A stretch of DNA of 57,715 bases from an uncultured Nostoc sp. (GCF_937863485.1 NZ_CALMFY010000191.1:1-57715); one strand, 5' to 3'; positions 8,995-16,628 are shown, numbered from the stretch's first letter. The notes: a model not told the origin generated them from the sequence alone. Made by a program: numbers and translations.

Positions 8995-9606
8995 CTATTG
9001 AACATAAGGTTCTTTGCTGGCTAACTCTTCTACACGTTGGTAAATAGCCAGAAGATTTAGCCGCAGATCTTTGCTCAGGCGGTTTTCAATGATTCCCACT
9101 GGCATAGTGAGTTTAGGCCAAACTTGAATTGTGTAGTAAAGATTTGTTCCTACATACTCACCGAGGGAATAAGGCTCTAAACACCAGCTACCAGAAAAGC
9201 CTTTAAAATCTCCCTCTACCATGCGGAAATTAATTTCTTTGGGGAAGCATTCTTCCAAATCCAGAACTACCCGCGCCCAAAAGTTGAAATTCAGTAAGCG
9301 CTGGGAGCCTACTTGCTCAAGTCGAATTCCACCATTGGGATGCTCGATTAGACGACTCTTGGCGAGGTTAGGGAGAAAGTCAGGTAAGGCTTCATAATCT
9401 GTTAGAACCTTCCATATCTGTTCCACTGGTTGGGGAATTTGAACTTTAGCGCTGATTTGTCGCTGTCGCTCTGCTATTTTCTCAATTTGAATTTCTACCT
9501 TAGCTGCCAAAGCGACTGTATCAGCAGTCAAATCCCCTTCGAGGATGATGTCATTACTAAGAGACTGGAAATCAAGGTTCTGGGTTGTGTTCTGTTTTTT
9601 AGTCAC
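8995..9606 (-). CDS. SRPBCC (START/polyketide cyclase-like) family protein
   Basis: A 203-residue soluble protein. Residues about 55-195 form the SRPBCC ligand-binding fold, recognised from VEQIWKVLTDYEALPDFLPNL, the coenzyme Q10-binding/cyclase signature, and the ending helix RLSKDLRLNLLAI. The N-terminal 50 residues are extra and charged. The start is GTG at 9606. The histidine kinase gene lies 8 bases upstream on the same strand, so they may be co-transcribed. Members bind hydrophobic ligands; the ligand here is unknown. Confidence 0.75.
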   Translation of the reverse strand: MTKKQNTTQNLDFQSLSNDIILEGDLTADTVALAAKVEIQIEKIAERQRQISAKVQIPQPVEQIWKVLTDYEALPDFLPNLAKSRLIEHPNGGIRLEQVGSQRLLNFNFWARVVLDLEECFPKEINFRMVEGDFKGFSGSWCLEPYSLGEYVGTNLYYTIQVWPKLTMPVGIIENRLSKDLRLNLLAIYQRVEELASKEPYVQ

Positions 9607-9614
9607 TTTCAGAA

Positions 9615-11633
9615 TTATGGTTTACTTTCGTCACAAAATTGGGGCAGAGTCAGGGTGAAGCAAATTTCGCTCTGTTCAGAATCTGAGATTTGGAGACTCT
9701 CAACTGCGATCGTTCCATTCAAATGCTGCACTAAAGACTTGACTAGAGCAAGTCCCAAGCCAGCCCCTGGAGTCCAGCGTCCTTTTCCGCGACGGAACTT
9801 GTCAAAGATGTAGGTCACTTCTTCTTCAGAGATGGCACGTCCTGTATTCGTCACTTTTATGATAACTTGATCAATTTGTTGATCAACTCGGTGAACAGCT
9901 TCCAAATGGACGGTGGTATCATGCTCTGTGTATTTACAGGCATTAGTTAACAGTTCTTGGAGGATGCGGTCAAAACTCTCCAGCTCCGTTTGCAGTTTTA
10001 GCGACTTCTGTGGTAAATCTACAGAAATCTTTAATCCCTTCTCTAGGAATTTTTTCTGAAAAGATGCTGCTATATCCTGGATTCTAGTATTTAAATCTAT
10101 AGTTTCTAATTGTGGAGCTTCGTGAGGCGACTCTAGTTTCTGGAGTGTCAACAAATCATTAATCAAGTTGATTTCCTTTGTGCATTCCTGCTCAAGGATA
10201 TCCATGTATCGAACCTGACGCTCTGGCGCGATTCCTGGCAAACGTAAGTTACGAATTGACATCAGCATGTTTGTCAAAGGATAGCGCAAGCGATCGCTCA
10301 TGTTGCTCAAAAATTCATCTTTAAGTTCGTTGAGTTTCCGCAGTTGCTCAACATACTGCCGGGTTCTTTCATGCAATTTTGCCTGGAGTTCGAGACTACT
10401 CTGGAGTTTCGCTGTCCGCTCATCTACCAAAGTTTGCATTTGGCGCAATGTCTGTGACTGAATTATGGCGTTACTTACTTGAGCACAAACCATTTCTACA
10501 AGATTTAATTCTGCTGCTTGCCAATTGCGAGTAACAGATTGCTGTAGCACCAAGAATCCTAAGATTTTACCTTGATTCTCTAATGGCACTAATAATACCG
10601 CAGGCAATTCCTTTATTGCAAATAATGGAGCTACACAAGAGGTATCGTTTTGTTCTGTATAGTTATAAAAGATTACTGGTTTTACAGAATCTATGAAGGC
10701 ACGCTGGCATAAATCACACTCTGATATCAAGAAAGACTGATTCAAGATATCTGGTTTAGTAGTGCTGTAATTTTGTGTTTCCCTAGCCCATTCACCACCC
10801 ACGGTAGCTTTCGCTTTGGGGATTTGTTTTTTAGCTTGAGTTCTAAATAGTGGATCTGTATATTTTAGTAGTATAAGCAAACCCCGATCTGCCTGTAGAG
10901 ATTCGGCAGTAGAGGCGATAATTAACTGGAGCATTTGATTCAGCTCCAAGTTGCTCCGACTCAATAAGGTCAATTGCTTGATCAAGCTTTGATACTGATT
11001 GCTCTTTTGCAAATACTGTTGTTGATGAGTAATTAGTTTAGCTTGCGCCACTTGATAAAAAGCGATCGCGCAAGACGACTCTACCTCTTTGAGCAGTTGT
11101 TTTTCTGATTCACTCCAATCATAGGGTTGGAATTTAATCAGACTAATCACCCCATTATTATTGCCACCAAATCGGGTAGGAATTGCCAAAACGGCTTTTA
11201 TCGGTAGCGGCAAATACTGACAGCCAATTACCAGACTATTTTGAATGATCGAAATATCTTGAATAGTCAATGGTTCAGCAGCACATTGCAGCACTGGCGA
11301 GTGCATAAGCAACTGTTCCATCGAAAACATCTCTTCTGGGTGTGGTAACCCTAGATACTCATCAGCACACCAATTAGTAGTAGTCGCTTCGTCGAATTTC
11401 TCACCCGTTACTGAAACCAAGCAGCAGCAATCTACTTGAAAAGTAACTCCTAGCAATTGGGCAATATCTTGTACCATCAATGCCATCGCTGAACTGTTGG
11501 CAATGATTTGGTTAATCTTTTGCACCAACTGGCGGGTAGGTTCTTCCTGATGCTGCATCAGCTTAACTTGGTAAGGTTGTAGTCGATCTATGTCATCTAC
11601 GTAATCTGGCGGCGATGATAAAGGCTTTTTCAT
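9615..11633 (-). CDS. GAF-domain sensor histidine kinase with substituted H-box
   Basis: About 672 residues from ATG 11633; the frame stays open to a TTG at 11732, so the start is uncertain. Two GAF-like domains (about residues 30-200 and 230-395) are joined by helical linkers. A dimerisation helix region and a HATPase domain follow, with N-box ELLTNACKYT and G2 box GAGLGLALVK. In the H-box the expected Ser-His-Glu-Leu-Arg reads Ser-Asp-Arg-Leu-Arg: Asp447 replaces the phosphorylated His. The G1 box also reads NTG rather than DTG. It may be a pseudokinase or a scaffold. No response regulator is adjacent. Confidence 0.8.
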   Translation of the reverse strand: MKKPLSSPPDYVDDIDRLQPYQVKLMQHQEEPTRQLVQKINQIIANSSAMALMVQDIAQLLGVTFQVDCCCLVSVTGEKFDEATTTNWCADEYLGLPHPEEMFSMEQLLMHSPVLQCAAEPLTIQDISIIQNSLVIGCQYLPLPIKAVLAIPTRFGGNNNGVISLIKFQPYDWSESEKQLLKEVESSCAIAFYQVAQAKLITHQQQYLQKSNQYQSLIKQLTLLSRSNLELNQMLQLIIASTAESLQADRGLLILLKYTDPLFRTQAKKQIPKAKATVGGEWARETQNYSTTKPDILNQSFLISECDLCQRAFIDSVKPVIFYNYTEQNDTSCVAPLFAIKELPAVLLVPLENQGKILGFLVLQQSVTRNWQAAELNLVEMVCAQVSNAIIQSQTLRQMQTLVDERTAKLQSSLELQAKLHERTRQYVEQLRKLNELKDEFLSNMSDRLRYPLTNMLMSIRNLRLPGIAPERQVRYMDILEQECTKEINLINDLLTLQKLESPHEAPQLETIDLNTRIQDIAASFQKKFLEKGLKISVDLPQKSLKLQTELESFDRILQELLTNACKYTEHDTTVHLEAVHRVDQQIDQVIIKVTNTGRAISEEEVTYIFDKFRRGKGRWTPGAGLGLALVKSLVQHLNGTIAVESLQISDSEQSEICFTLTLPQFCDESKP

Positions 11634-12156
11634 TCTTGGCACGCCCTCGGATAATAACCCCATTCTTCTTGCACCCAACCTTTTGGCATATTCTTCAGCG
11701 TTATGTGTTGATACACCCTTGATAATTGACAAATCTTGTATGAATACTTTCTCTCACCTGTTATAGCCCTTTTCTATCTCAGATGGTCAAGTTTCCGCTT
11801 GATAAACCAAATTGCTACATTTCTAAATAAGTAATAAAATACTCAAGATATCCTATAAATGCTTCAGCTAGCTTATTTTTGACTGCTCTATGTTGAAATA
11901 ATTTACTAATTTTATCCTGTCTTTAAGTATACATAAACCGTAATTCCTCTGGAATTCCAGCAAAATTGCCCTTAAATATTACGTAAAATTATTTCGCTTG
12001 CTTGATAAATTTTTATTACATTTTTTTTTAACTAGTAGGTTTAACAAGCTACTCTTTTATCTCCGTAACTCTCAGTAAAATATTAATAAGGCTAAATTCT
12101 AAATGCAGCCCAATTATTTTTACTAATAACTGGGCTGCATTCGGCTGAATATAAGA
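11634..12156. other. intergenic region, no gene seen
   Basis: AT-rich sequence between the kinase and the small RHH gene. The part 11634-11732 may belong to the kinase if the upstream start is used. AAATGCAGCCCAATTATT and AATAACTGGGCTGCATT (about 12101-12140) form an inverted repeat just after the RHH gene stop on the minus strand, a plausible terminator. Confidence 0.5.
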
Positions 12157-12492
12157 CTATCCAGCCAAGCTCTCGACACTCAGAGGAACCATATCGCCAT
12201 TCCTGGTCAGTCCTAACAACATTGGTTGTTGGGGTTGAATTAGTTGACCTGTGAGTACACAGCGTTCTTCTTGCTGAGCTGTGGCAGCTATGCTAGCTCG
12301 AATGTCAGTTCGCGAAAATCGAGGCTTCCACTCACCTGATTTTTGCTGGACATAATTCCAAAGGATATCTCGGATCAAAGCTTGATATCCCTGATTGCCA
12401 GCTATTTCTTTGAGCTTATCTTTGAGTTCCCGCTCTAGGCGGATGCTGGTAACTTCCATATCGGTAGTTGGGGTGCGAGCGATCGTATGCAT
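12157..12492 (-). CDS. ribbon-helix-helix-like small protein
   Basis: 111 residues. The segment TSIRLERELKDKLKEIAGN...YQALIRDILWNYV (residues about 16-50) has the beta-helix-helix pattern of CopG/Arc-type DNA-binding proteins. The C-terminal half (CVLTGQLIQPQQPMLLGL) is unlike CopG and may be a separate beta-rich unit with one Cys. The ATG at 12492 is chosen because AAGGAG lies 8 bases before it; the frame is open another 23 residues upstream without a ribosome site. It is likely a transcription regulator; the target is unknown. Confidence 0.65.
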   Translation of the reverse strand: MHTIARTPTTDMEVTSIRLERELKDKLKEIAGNQGYQALIRDILWNYVQQKSGEWKPRFSRTDIRASIAATAQQEERCVLTGQLIQPQQPMLLGLTRNGDMVPLSVESLAG

Positions 12493-12772
12493 CACTGATT
12501 TCTCCTTAAAGGTATAGACAGGATAGTAATACAAGTGTAGTATGTTTAAAGGAATGTTCAATAGGTGAAATTTTCTGTGAAATCCATTTACCCCATCTCC
12601 ACTTCTTTGTACGCTACCAATTTCCGAGCCGGTTGGGAATCAGCTGCTATGGAAGTGGAGTATTTATTTATGGGCGATGGTAGCCGGAATTTTGGGCAAA
12701 TCACAGAGGGTAATTATGATTTTAGACATCTCAGCATTAGTAGGCTGATTGCAAAACCACAACTAGACGAAG

Positions 12773-12879
12773 AAAGCGGGGGGTACAGGCAAAAGAATAC
12801 TGTACCAATATGAGACCAGAAAATTTTCCGGTCAATTCTAACCCCCGCTTCACTTAAAACTTGAAGCGGGGGTTTTTTT
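12773..12879 (+). promoter_or_regulatory. terminator with competing upstream strand: possible attenuator
   Basis: CCCCCGCTTCA (12842-12852) pairs with TGAAGCGGGGG (12862-12872), followed by seven T: an intrinsic terminator placed only 16 bases before the ribosome site of the HNH gene. A third copy of one arm, AAGCGGGGGG at 12774-12783, could pair with the same CCCCCGCTT and prevent the terminator. GGTACAG/CTGTACC (12782-12788/12800-12806) forms another hairpin overlapping that strand. Attenuation is inference; the terminator itself is clear. Confidence 0.6.
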
Positions 12880-12894
12880 ATAAGGAGTGAAGCT

Positions 12895-13434
12895 GTGACG
12901 ATATCTTCAATGCGCGGCGCGAACGCAATGCAAGTGTTAGAGCAATCTGTGGTGGTGTTTTCTCAAAATTACTTGCCACTGTGTCGGATCAATATCAAGC
13001 GGGCGATTGTGCTGTTAGTAACCAACAAAGCTCAACCGCTGGGTTTTACCACAGAAGGCGGATGGCAAGTTCACTCACCCAGTTTGGTAATTGATGTGCC
13101 AAAACACATTCGCTTGACAATCACTTCTAATGAGCGGATGTGGAGAGTTCCGCCAGTCAATCGGCGGGAAGTGTTGCGGCGAGACTATCACAGTTGCCAA
13201 TATTGCGGTAGCGGCAAACATCTAACGCTAGATCATGTGATGCCGCGATCAAGGGGCGGTTCTCACACTTGGGATAACGTAGTCACAGCTTGTGAAAGAT
13301 GTAACTCCCATAAAGGCGATCGCACCTTATTTGAGGCTGGTATGCAACTGCGTACCAAACCAAAAGCACCAATCCACCCCGCGATTTCTTTTGCCGAACA
13401 GTTTTGGATAGATATGCAAGCAAGCCTGGAATAG
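12895..13434 (+). CDS. HNH endonuclease family protein
   Basis: 179 residues. The C-terminal half is a complete HNH nuclease: CQYCG (zinc Cys pair), LTLDHVMPRSRGG (catalytic His), NVVTACERCNSHKG (Asn and second Cys pair). The N-terminal 85 residues resemble the conserved extension of cyanobacterial HNH proteins. The start is GTG at 12895 with AAGGAG 7 bases upstream. Such enzymes nick or cut DNA in a metal-dependent way; no restriction-modification partner is nearby. The next gene begins 16 bases downstream and is probably in the same operon. Confidence 0.9.
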   Translation: MTISSMRGANAMQVLEQSVVVFSQNYLPLCRINIKRAIVLLVTNKAQPLGFTTEGGWQVHSPSLVIDVPKHIRLTITSNERMWRVPPVNRREVLRRDYHSCQYCGSGKHLTLDHVMPRSRGGSHTWDNVVTACERCNSHKGDRTLFEAGMQLRTKPKAPIHPAISFAEQFWIDMQASLE

Positions 13435-13450
13435 CAGGAGAGCATAAGGA

Positions 13451-13843
13451 ATGCTGAAATTAACTTACACTGAAAGCAGCTTTGATTTGGAATGTTTCAG
13501 TCTGTCGCTAGAAGAATGGGTAGCGCAGCGAGCGATTTTGGCCCTGCGAGTTGGGCAAAGTTTGTGCATTGAACCCAGTACGGCTTCCTTTTTGCTTCCT
13601 GTTGATTTGCCAGAAGTAGAAGTGCTTAAAGCTGAGGTAAAAAGAGATGACAGAGAAATCATGGCTCTGTGTGCCTGCGATACCCAATATATGGAAGTCA
13701 CTCTGCAAGGTTCTTGGCTATCAGATAGTTCTAAGGATGCTGTAGGTGTGTTTGTCACCACTATGAGCGATCGCGCTGAGTTCTTTTTGCACAAACTTTG
13801 GCAGGAAGCTCAAGAGAGCAGTGCTTCTGTCATGAGCGAATAA
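13451..13843 (+). CDS. unknown protein co-transcribed with HNH nuclease
   Basis: 130 residues, acidic, no signal peptide or membrane helix. AGCAGGAGAGCATAAGG precedes the ATG, which lies 16 bases after the HNH gene. I recognise no domain. The pattern of alternating hydrophobics with a mid-protein CACD and a C-terminal helix looks like a compact folded protein. A role tied to the nuclease is possible only by context. Confidence 0.6.
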   Translation: MLKLTYTESSFDLECFSLSLEEWVAQRAILALRVGQSLCIEPSTASFLLPVDLPEVEVLKAEVKRDDREIMALCACDTQYMEVTLQGSWLSDSSKDAVGVFVTTMSDRAEFFLHKLWQEAQESSASVMSE

Positions 13844-13877
13844 ACTAAATCATCGGGTGAGGAGAATTTCTCACCCT

Positions 13878-14729
13878 TTATTGCCCCATTTTTAGAAGTT
13901 CGGGAATTGTCACAAATCGGTAGCCTTGCTGTTTGAGTCCGCTGATGATTTGTGGCAAAGCTTCTACAGTTCTTCGGCGATCACCACCACCGTCATGCAT
14001 CAAAACAATAGAACCTGGTTTCGCGCCTTTCAAGACATTATTTACAAATGCTTGCGGTTTCGCGTGAGGGTCAGTATCAGCTGAAGTTAGCGACCACATA
14101 ATTACAGCATCTTTCTGACTTTTAGCGTAAGCGGCTAGTCCGTTGTTTAAAAAGCCTCCAGGAGGACGAAACAGAGCAGTTTTGACTCCTGTAGTTTTGT
14201 ATATCAGGTCAGATGTGCGATCAATTTCACTCTTGGCTGTGGCTTCATCCATTCGCCGATACCAATGATGCCAAGTATGGTTACCAATGGCGTATCCTTC
14301 AGCTACTTCGCGCTTGGCTAGGTCGGGATTTGCTTGTAAGGCTTGTCCTACCCAAAAGAATGTTGCTTTAACATCGTTTTGCTTCAGAATATCCAGCATT
14401 TGTAAGGTTGTCTTTGGCCAGGGCCCATCATCAATACTTAGAGCAATAACCTTCTCGTTGTTCCTTGGATGCACCTGATAAACTGTTTTTCCCTGAAATT
14501 TAGCTGGGACTGAAAATGTAGGGCTTTCTACTTTAGCTGATGGCGGTAATTGAACATTACCTTGGCCCTTTCCCAGATGATCTTGAACTTGTGGAGTATG
14601 GCTTTTGCTCACTGGCTGGTTCAACCCCAATTGTGGGGAAGTGCCTGGGGCAATACTACAAGCTGTAATCGTAGAGGCGATCGCGACAAAACTAATTATC
14701 TTTTGTCGCTTGAGGTAGTTGTCTGTCAC
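13878..14729 (-). CDS. polysaccharide deacetylase (NodB family) lipoprotein
   Basis: 283 residues. The N terminus has a hydrophobic segment ending in ITACS, a lipobox-like site, so it is likely a lipid-anchored envelope protein. The NodB domain spans about 85-275: motif 1 SIDDGPWP (catalytic Asp), motif 2 NHTWHH (metal His), motif 3 RPPGG, and late motif IVLMHDGGG. It probably removes N-acetyl groups from peptidoglycan or another glycan. The GTG start at 14729 has a weak ribosome site. It is convergent with the unknown gene at 13.5 kb. Confidence 0.9.
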   Translation of the reverse strand: MTDNYLKRQKIISFVAIASTITACSIAPGTSPQLGLNQPVSKSHTPQVQDHLGKGQGNVQLPPSAKVESPTFSVPAKFQGKTVYQVHPRNNEKVIALSIDDGPWPKTTLQMLDILKQNDVKATFFWVGQALQANPDLAKREVAEGYAIGNHTWHHWYRRMDEATAKSEIDRTSDLIYKTTGVKTALFRPPGGFLNNGLAAYAKSQKDAVIMWSLTSADTDPHAKPQAFVNNVLKGAKPGSIVLMHDGGGDRRRTVEALPQIISGLKQQGYRFVTIPELLKMGQ

Positions 14730-14851
14730 GTCAGGCTTTTAAAGACTCACCCAATCATAAGCTGTAGTTTGACTTTTAAGGGGGGTTAGCAAGTTCAAAT
14801 CTAAGTGCAGAAGCTTTTTTAGACAATTTTAAAAAAACTTTCTAAAACCCC

Positions 14852-14890
14852 TTGACACTTTTTGTAGTATTTTGTAGTATAAATGTAGTA
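14852..14890 (+). promoter_or_regulatory. promoter with three 10-base direct repeats, upstream of tRNA array
   Basis: TTGACA (14852-14857) and TAGTAT (14875-14880) are separated by 17 bases, a good sigma70-type promoter pointing toward the tRNA array. The spacer and -10 region consist of the tandem decamers TTTGTAGTAT, TTTGTAGTAT, AAATGTAGTA (14861-14890). Such overlapping repeats could be operators for a regulator of the array. Confidence 0.6.
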
Positions 14891-14923
14891 AAGGGAAGGA
14901 CAAGCTTCCCAAGAGTTAAAGTC

Positions 14924-15118
14924 ATGTTCTACATACAACTAAAGGACAGGCGTTGGAATAAACCAGAGTCCCCAGTCAACAAAGCTGCTCCTACTTGCAA
15001 ACCATCGGAAGTAGAGGCAATAAACGAAAAAAGTTCTAAGTTTGCACTCATCAAAACCACAGAATACATCCGTAATATACAACAGGCTTACTACCTAGAA
15101 CTTCGGTTGTTTTCCTAA
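14924..15118 (+). CDS. small leader-position open frame before the tRNA array
   Basis: A 64-residue basic frame starting at ATG 14924 and ending 118 bases before the first tRNA. It begins about 35 bases downstream of the promoter-like site, so it would be at the head of the array transcript. The ribosome site is weak (AAGAG). No family is recognised. It may be a leader peptide, a remnant, or chance. Confidence 0.3.
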   Translation: MFYIQLKDRRWNKPESPVNKAAPTCKPSEVEAINEKSSKFALIKTTEYIRNIQQAYYLELRLFS

Positions 15119-15189
15119 CAGTTTCTAATAGTAAAAGCTAATTTTTCTGAACCTTGAAAACTAAATAAGAAATGGGCAAGTTCACCAAA

Positions 15190-15227
15190 AATCTGTGCAT
15201 AAAAACCTAAAAGTTTAGGCACAGATT
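15190..15227 (+). promoter_or_regulatory. perfect hairpin just before first array tRNA
   Basis: AATCTGTGC (15190-15198) pairs with GCACAGATT (15219-15227), and CCTAAA/TTTAGG pairs inside. It is followed by an A-run rather than a T-run, so it looks more like an RNA processing or stability element than a terminator. Confidence 0.5.
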
Positions 15228-15236
15228 CTAAAAAAT

Positions 15237-15329
15237 CGGGGTGTAGCTCAACTGGCTAGAGCATTCCGTTGTCTGCGGAAATGTTGCGGGTACCCTGCGG
15301 GAAGCAAGCTACAAATCCCGTCACCCTGG
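15237..15329 (+). tRNA. tRNA-Asp(GTC), T-loop interrupted
   Basis: Acceptor CGGGGTG/CACCCTG, anticodon stem TTCCG/CGGAA with GTC. The T-loop is split by a small repeat bounded by TAC at 15291 and 15310. Removing 19 bases restores a 7-base loop. Confidence 0.75.
15291..15312 (+). repeat. small dispersed repeat inside tRNA-Asp T-loop
   Basis: TACCCTGCGGGAAGCAAGC followed by TAC. The same core is in tRNA-Gly(TCC) and tRNA-Ser(TGA), and reversed in tRNA-Gly(GCC). Confidence 0.85.
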
Positions 15330-15333
15330 TTGC

Positions 15334-15407
15334 AGTCCTGTAGGCGAATAGTTTAAGCCGTCAGTTTCTCAAACTGAAGATTGCGAGTGCGAATCTCGTC
15401 GGGACTC
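15334..15407 (+). tRNA. tRNA-Glu(CTC)
   Basis: Acceptor AGTCCTG/CGGGACT, anticodon stem TCAGT/ACTGA with loop TTCTCAA. CCA is encoded at 15408-15410. A CTC anticodon is unusual in bacteria, where Glu(TTC) normally reads both codons. Confidence 0.75.
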
Positions 15408-15413
15408 CCAAAT

Positions 15414-15486
15414 GGCTGAGTAGCCAAGTGGCCGAAGGCGTCGGTCTGCAAAACCGATATCGTGAGTTCAAATCTCACCTCAGCCT
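15414..15486 (+). tRNA. tRNA-Cys(GCA)
   Basis: Acceptor GGCTGAG/CTCAGCC, anticodon stem TCGGT/ACCGA with GCA, T-loop TTCAAAT, discriminator T. A clean cloverleaf. Confidence 0.9.
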
Positions 15487-15496
15487 CTGGTGCGAT

Positions 15497-15569
15497 CGCA
15501 GTGTAGCTTAACCAGCAAAGCACTAGGTTCATACCCTGGTATATGCGGGTGCAAATCCCGCCGCTGCCA
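15497..15569 (+). tRNA. tRNA-Met(CAT)
   Basis: Acceptor CGCAGTG/CGCTGCC with an unpaired first position (C1 and C72), reminiscent of initiator tRNA. The loop TTCATAC gives CAT. CCA is encoded. A HIP1 octamer overlaps the 5' end. Initiator, elongator or Ile2 identity is not decided. Confidence 0.75.
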
Positions 15570-15575
15570 CCAAAT

Positions 15576-15647
15576 GCAGGGATGGTGTAACGGCAACACC
15601 TCGTGACTCCAAATCCGATGTTCTAGGTTCAAATCCTAGTCCCTATG
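15576..15647 (+). tRNA. tRNA-Trp(CCA) with bulged anticodon stem
   Basis: The acceptor core AGGGA pairs with TCCCT. The loop CTCCAAA gives CCA. The anticodon stem TCG-GA/TCCGA closes fully only if T15604 is bulged, so one base seems inserted in the stem. Confidence 0.6.
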
Positions 15648-15654
15648 TCAGACA

Positions 15655-15710
15655 ATTTTGGATTTTAAATTTTTTAATCCAAAATCTAAAATTTAAAATC
15701 TAAAATTCAG
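15655..15710. repeat. AT-rich heptamer repeat in array spacer
   Basis: AATCCAAAATCTAAAATTTAAAATCTAAAAT-type repeat with an inverted copy to its left. The same family lies at 33026-33102 and 35459-35516. Confidence 0.75.
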
Positions 15711-15718
15711 TCAATTAT

Positions 15719-15790
15719 GCCCTCGTGGACGAATGGTTAAGTCAGTGTTCTTTCAAAGCACAGATGCGAGTTCAATTCTCGTCGAGGGAA
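15719..15790 (+). tRNA. tRNA-Glu(TTC), diverged
   Basis: CCCTCG/CGAGGG acceptor with mismatched end pair, anticodon stem GTGTT/AGCAC, loop CTTTCAA, T-loop TTCAATT. It differs widely from the housekeeping copy at 8841. Confidence 0.75.
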
Positions 15791-15797
15791 TGATTAT

Positions 15798-15880
15798 GGG
15801 TCGGTGGCCGAGTCTGGCTGAAGGCGACAGTCTGTAAAACTGTTCTTTTTTGCACGCAGGTTCAAATCCTGCTCGACCCA
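15798..15880 (+). tRNA. tRNA-Tyr(GTA)
   Basis: Acceptor GGGTCGG/TCGACCC, anticodon stem ACAGT/ACTGT with loop CTGTAAA. The variable region is extended but contains a T-run rather than a clear stem. Confidence 0.85.
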
Positions 15881-15884
15881 CTAT

Positions 15885-15974
15885 GGAGAGGTGGCTGAGT
15901 GGCTGAAAGCGTCCTCCTGCTAAGAGGAAGCGGGAAGTTAATACCCGTCGCAGGTTCAAATCCTGTTCTCTCCG
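15885..15974 (+). tRNA. tRNA-Ser(GCT)
   Basis: Acceptor GGAGAGG/TCTCTCC, anticodon stem CCTCC-type with loop TGCTAA, long variable arm GCGGGAAGTTAATACCCGT. A second Ser(GCT) is at 23496. Confidence 0.9.
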
Positions 15975-15978
15975 TTTT

Positions 15979-16053
15979 GAGAGTGTGGTGTAACCGGATA
16001 ACATCTCAGTCTACGAAACTGAAGATTTGAGGGTTCAAATCCCTCCGCTCTCG
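15979..16053 (+). tRNA. tRNA-Arg(ACG)
   Basis: Acceptor GAGAGTG/CGCTCTC, anticodon stem TCAGT/ACTGA with loop CTACGAA, T-loop TTCAAAT. Reads CGN after A34 deamination. Confidence 0.88.
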
Positions 16054-16075
16054 TTACATGATCTCTTCATTTTAT

Positions 16076-16150
16076 CCCCCGGTAGCTCAGTTGGTAGTTA
16101 GCGCCTGTTTGAAAAACAGGAGGTCGTCGGTTCGATTCCGACCTGGGGGG
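16076..16150 (+). tRNA. tRNA-Phe(GAA)
   Basis: Acceptor CCCCCGG/CTGGGGG, anticodon stem CCTGT/ACAGG with loop TTGAAAA. One extra base in the D-loop. Confidence 0.88.
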
Positions 16151-16156
16151 CTTCAT

Positions 16157-16228
16157 TGCCTCATAGCTCAATGGTAGAGCAAGCGGCTGTTAACCGCGCG
16201 GTTGTAGGTTCGAGTCCTACTGAGGCAG
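16157..16228 (+). tRNA. tRNA-Asn(GTT)
   Basis: Acceptor TGCCTCA/TGAGGCA, GCGG/CCGC anticodon stem with loop CTGTTAA, T-loop TTCGAGT. CCA is encoded. Confidence 0.9.
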
Positions 16229-16236
16229 CCATTCAT

Positions 16237-16309
16237 TGCCGGGTGGACGAATTGGTAAGTCGCATCGCTCTGAACGATGAGGTTGCAGGTTCAAACCCTG
16301 CCCTGGCAA
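16237..16309 (+). tRNA. tRNA-Gln(CTG)
   Basis: Acceptor TGCCGGG/CCTGGCA, anticodon stem CATCG/CGATG with loop CTCTGAA. A CTG isoacceptor is redundant with the TTG one next to it. Confidence 0.85.
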
Positions 16310-16312
16310 TAA

Positions 16313-16385
16313 AGCCCTGTGGTGTAATTGGCAACATCGCGCCCTTTGAAGGCGAAGATTCCAGGTTCGAGTCCTGGTGGGGCTG
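16313..16385 (+). tRNA. tRNA-Gln(TTG)
   Basis: Acceptor AGCCCTG/TGGGGCT, anticodon stem GCGCC/GGCGA with loop CTTTGAA, T-loop TTCGAGT. CCA is encoded. Confidence 0.88.
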
Positions 16386-16394
16386 CCAAACTTT

Positions 16395-16468
16395 GCTCTT
16401 GTAGCCCAATTGGAAGAGGCTGCCGTTTCAAAAACGGTATGTTGTGGGTTCGATTCCCACCAAGAGTA
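16395..16468 (+). tRNA. tRNA with Leu anticodon CAA, short variable loop
   Basis: Acceptor GCTCTTG/CAAGAGT, anticodon stem CCGT/ACGG with loop TTCAAAA. The variable region is about five bases, not the long arm expected for tRNA-Leu. CCA is encoded. It shares its scaffold with the next gene. Confidence 0.8.
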
Positions 16469-16477
16469 CCAAAACTT

Positions 16478-16551
16478 GCTCCTGTAGCCCAACTGGAAGA
16501 GGTGGCAGACTTAAAATCTGTTTGTTGTGGGTTCGACTCCCACCAGGAGTA
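16478..16551 (+). tRNA. tRNA with Leu anticodon TAA, short variable loop
   Basis: Acceptor GCTCCTG/CAGGAGT, anticodon stem CAGA/TCTG with loop CTTAAAA. It lacks the class II variable arm. D-arm and T-arm are nearly identical to the CAA gene just upstream, so the pair looks duplicated with a changed anticodon. Confidence 0.8.
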
Positions 16552-16555
16552 CCAA

Positions 16556-16628
16556 CGGGATGTAATTCAGTGGCGAGAAGCCATGCTTTGGGAGCATGGA
16601 GTCGCAGGTTCGAGTCCTGCCATCCCGA
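16556..16628 (+). tRNA. tRNA-Pro(TGG)
   Basis: Acceptor CGGGATG/CATCCCG, anticodon stem CATGC/GCATG with loop TTTGGGA, T-loop TTCGAGT. Confidence 0.92.

Noticed and set aside
12565..12813. 82-codon frame from GTG, plus strand
   Set aside because: No ribosome site, no family resemblance, and it overlaps the leader structures of the HNH gene.
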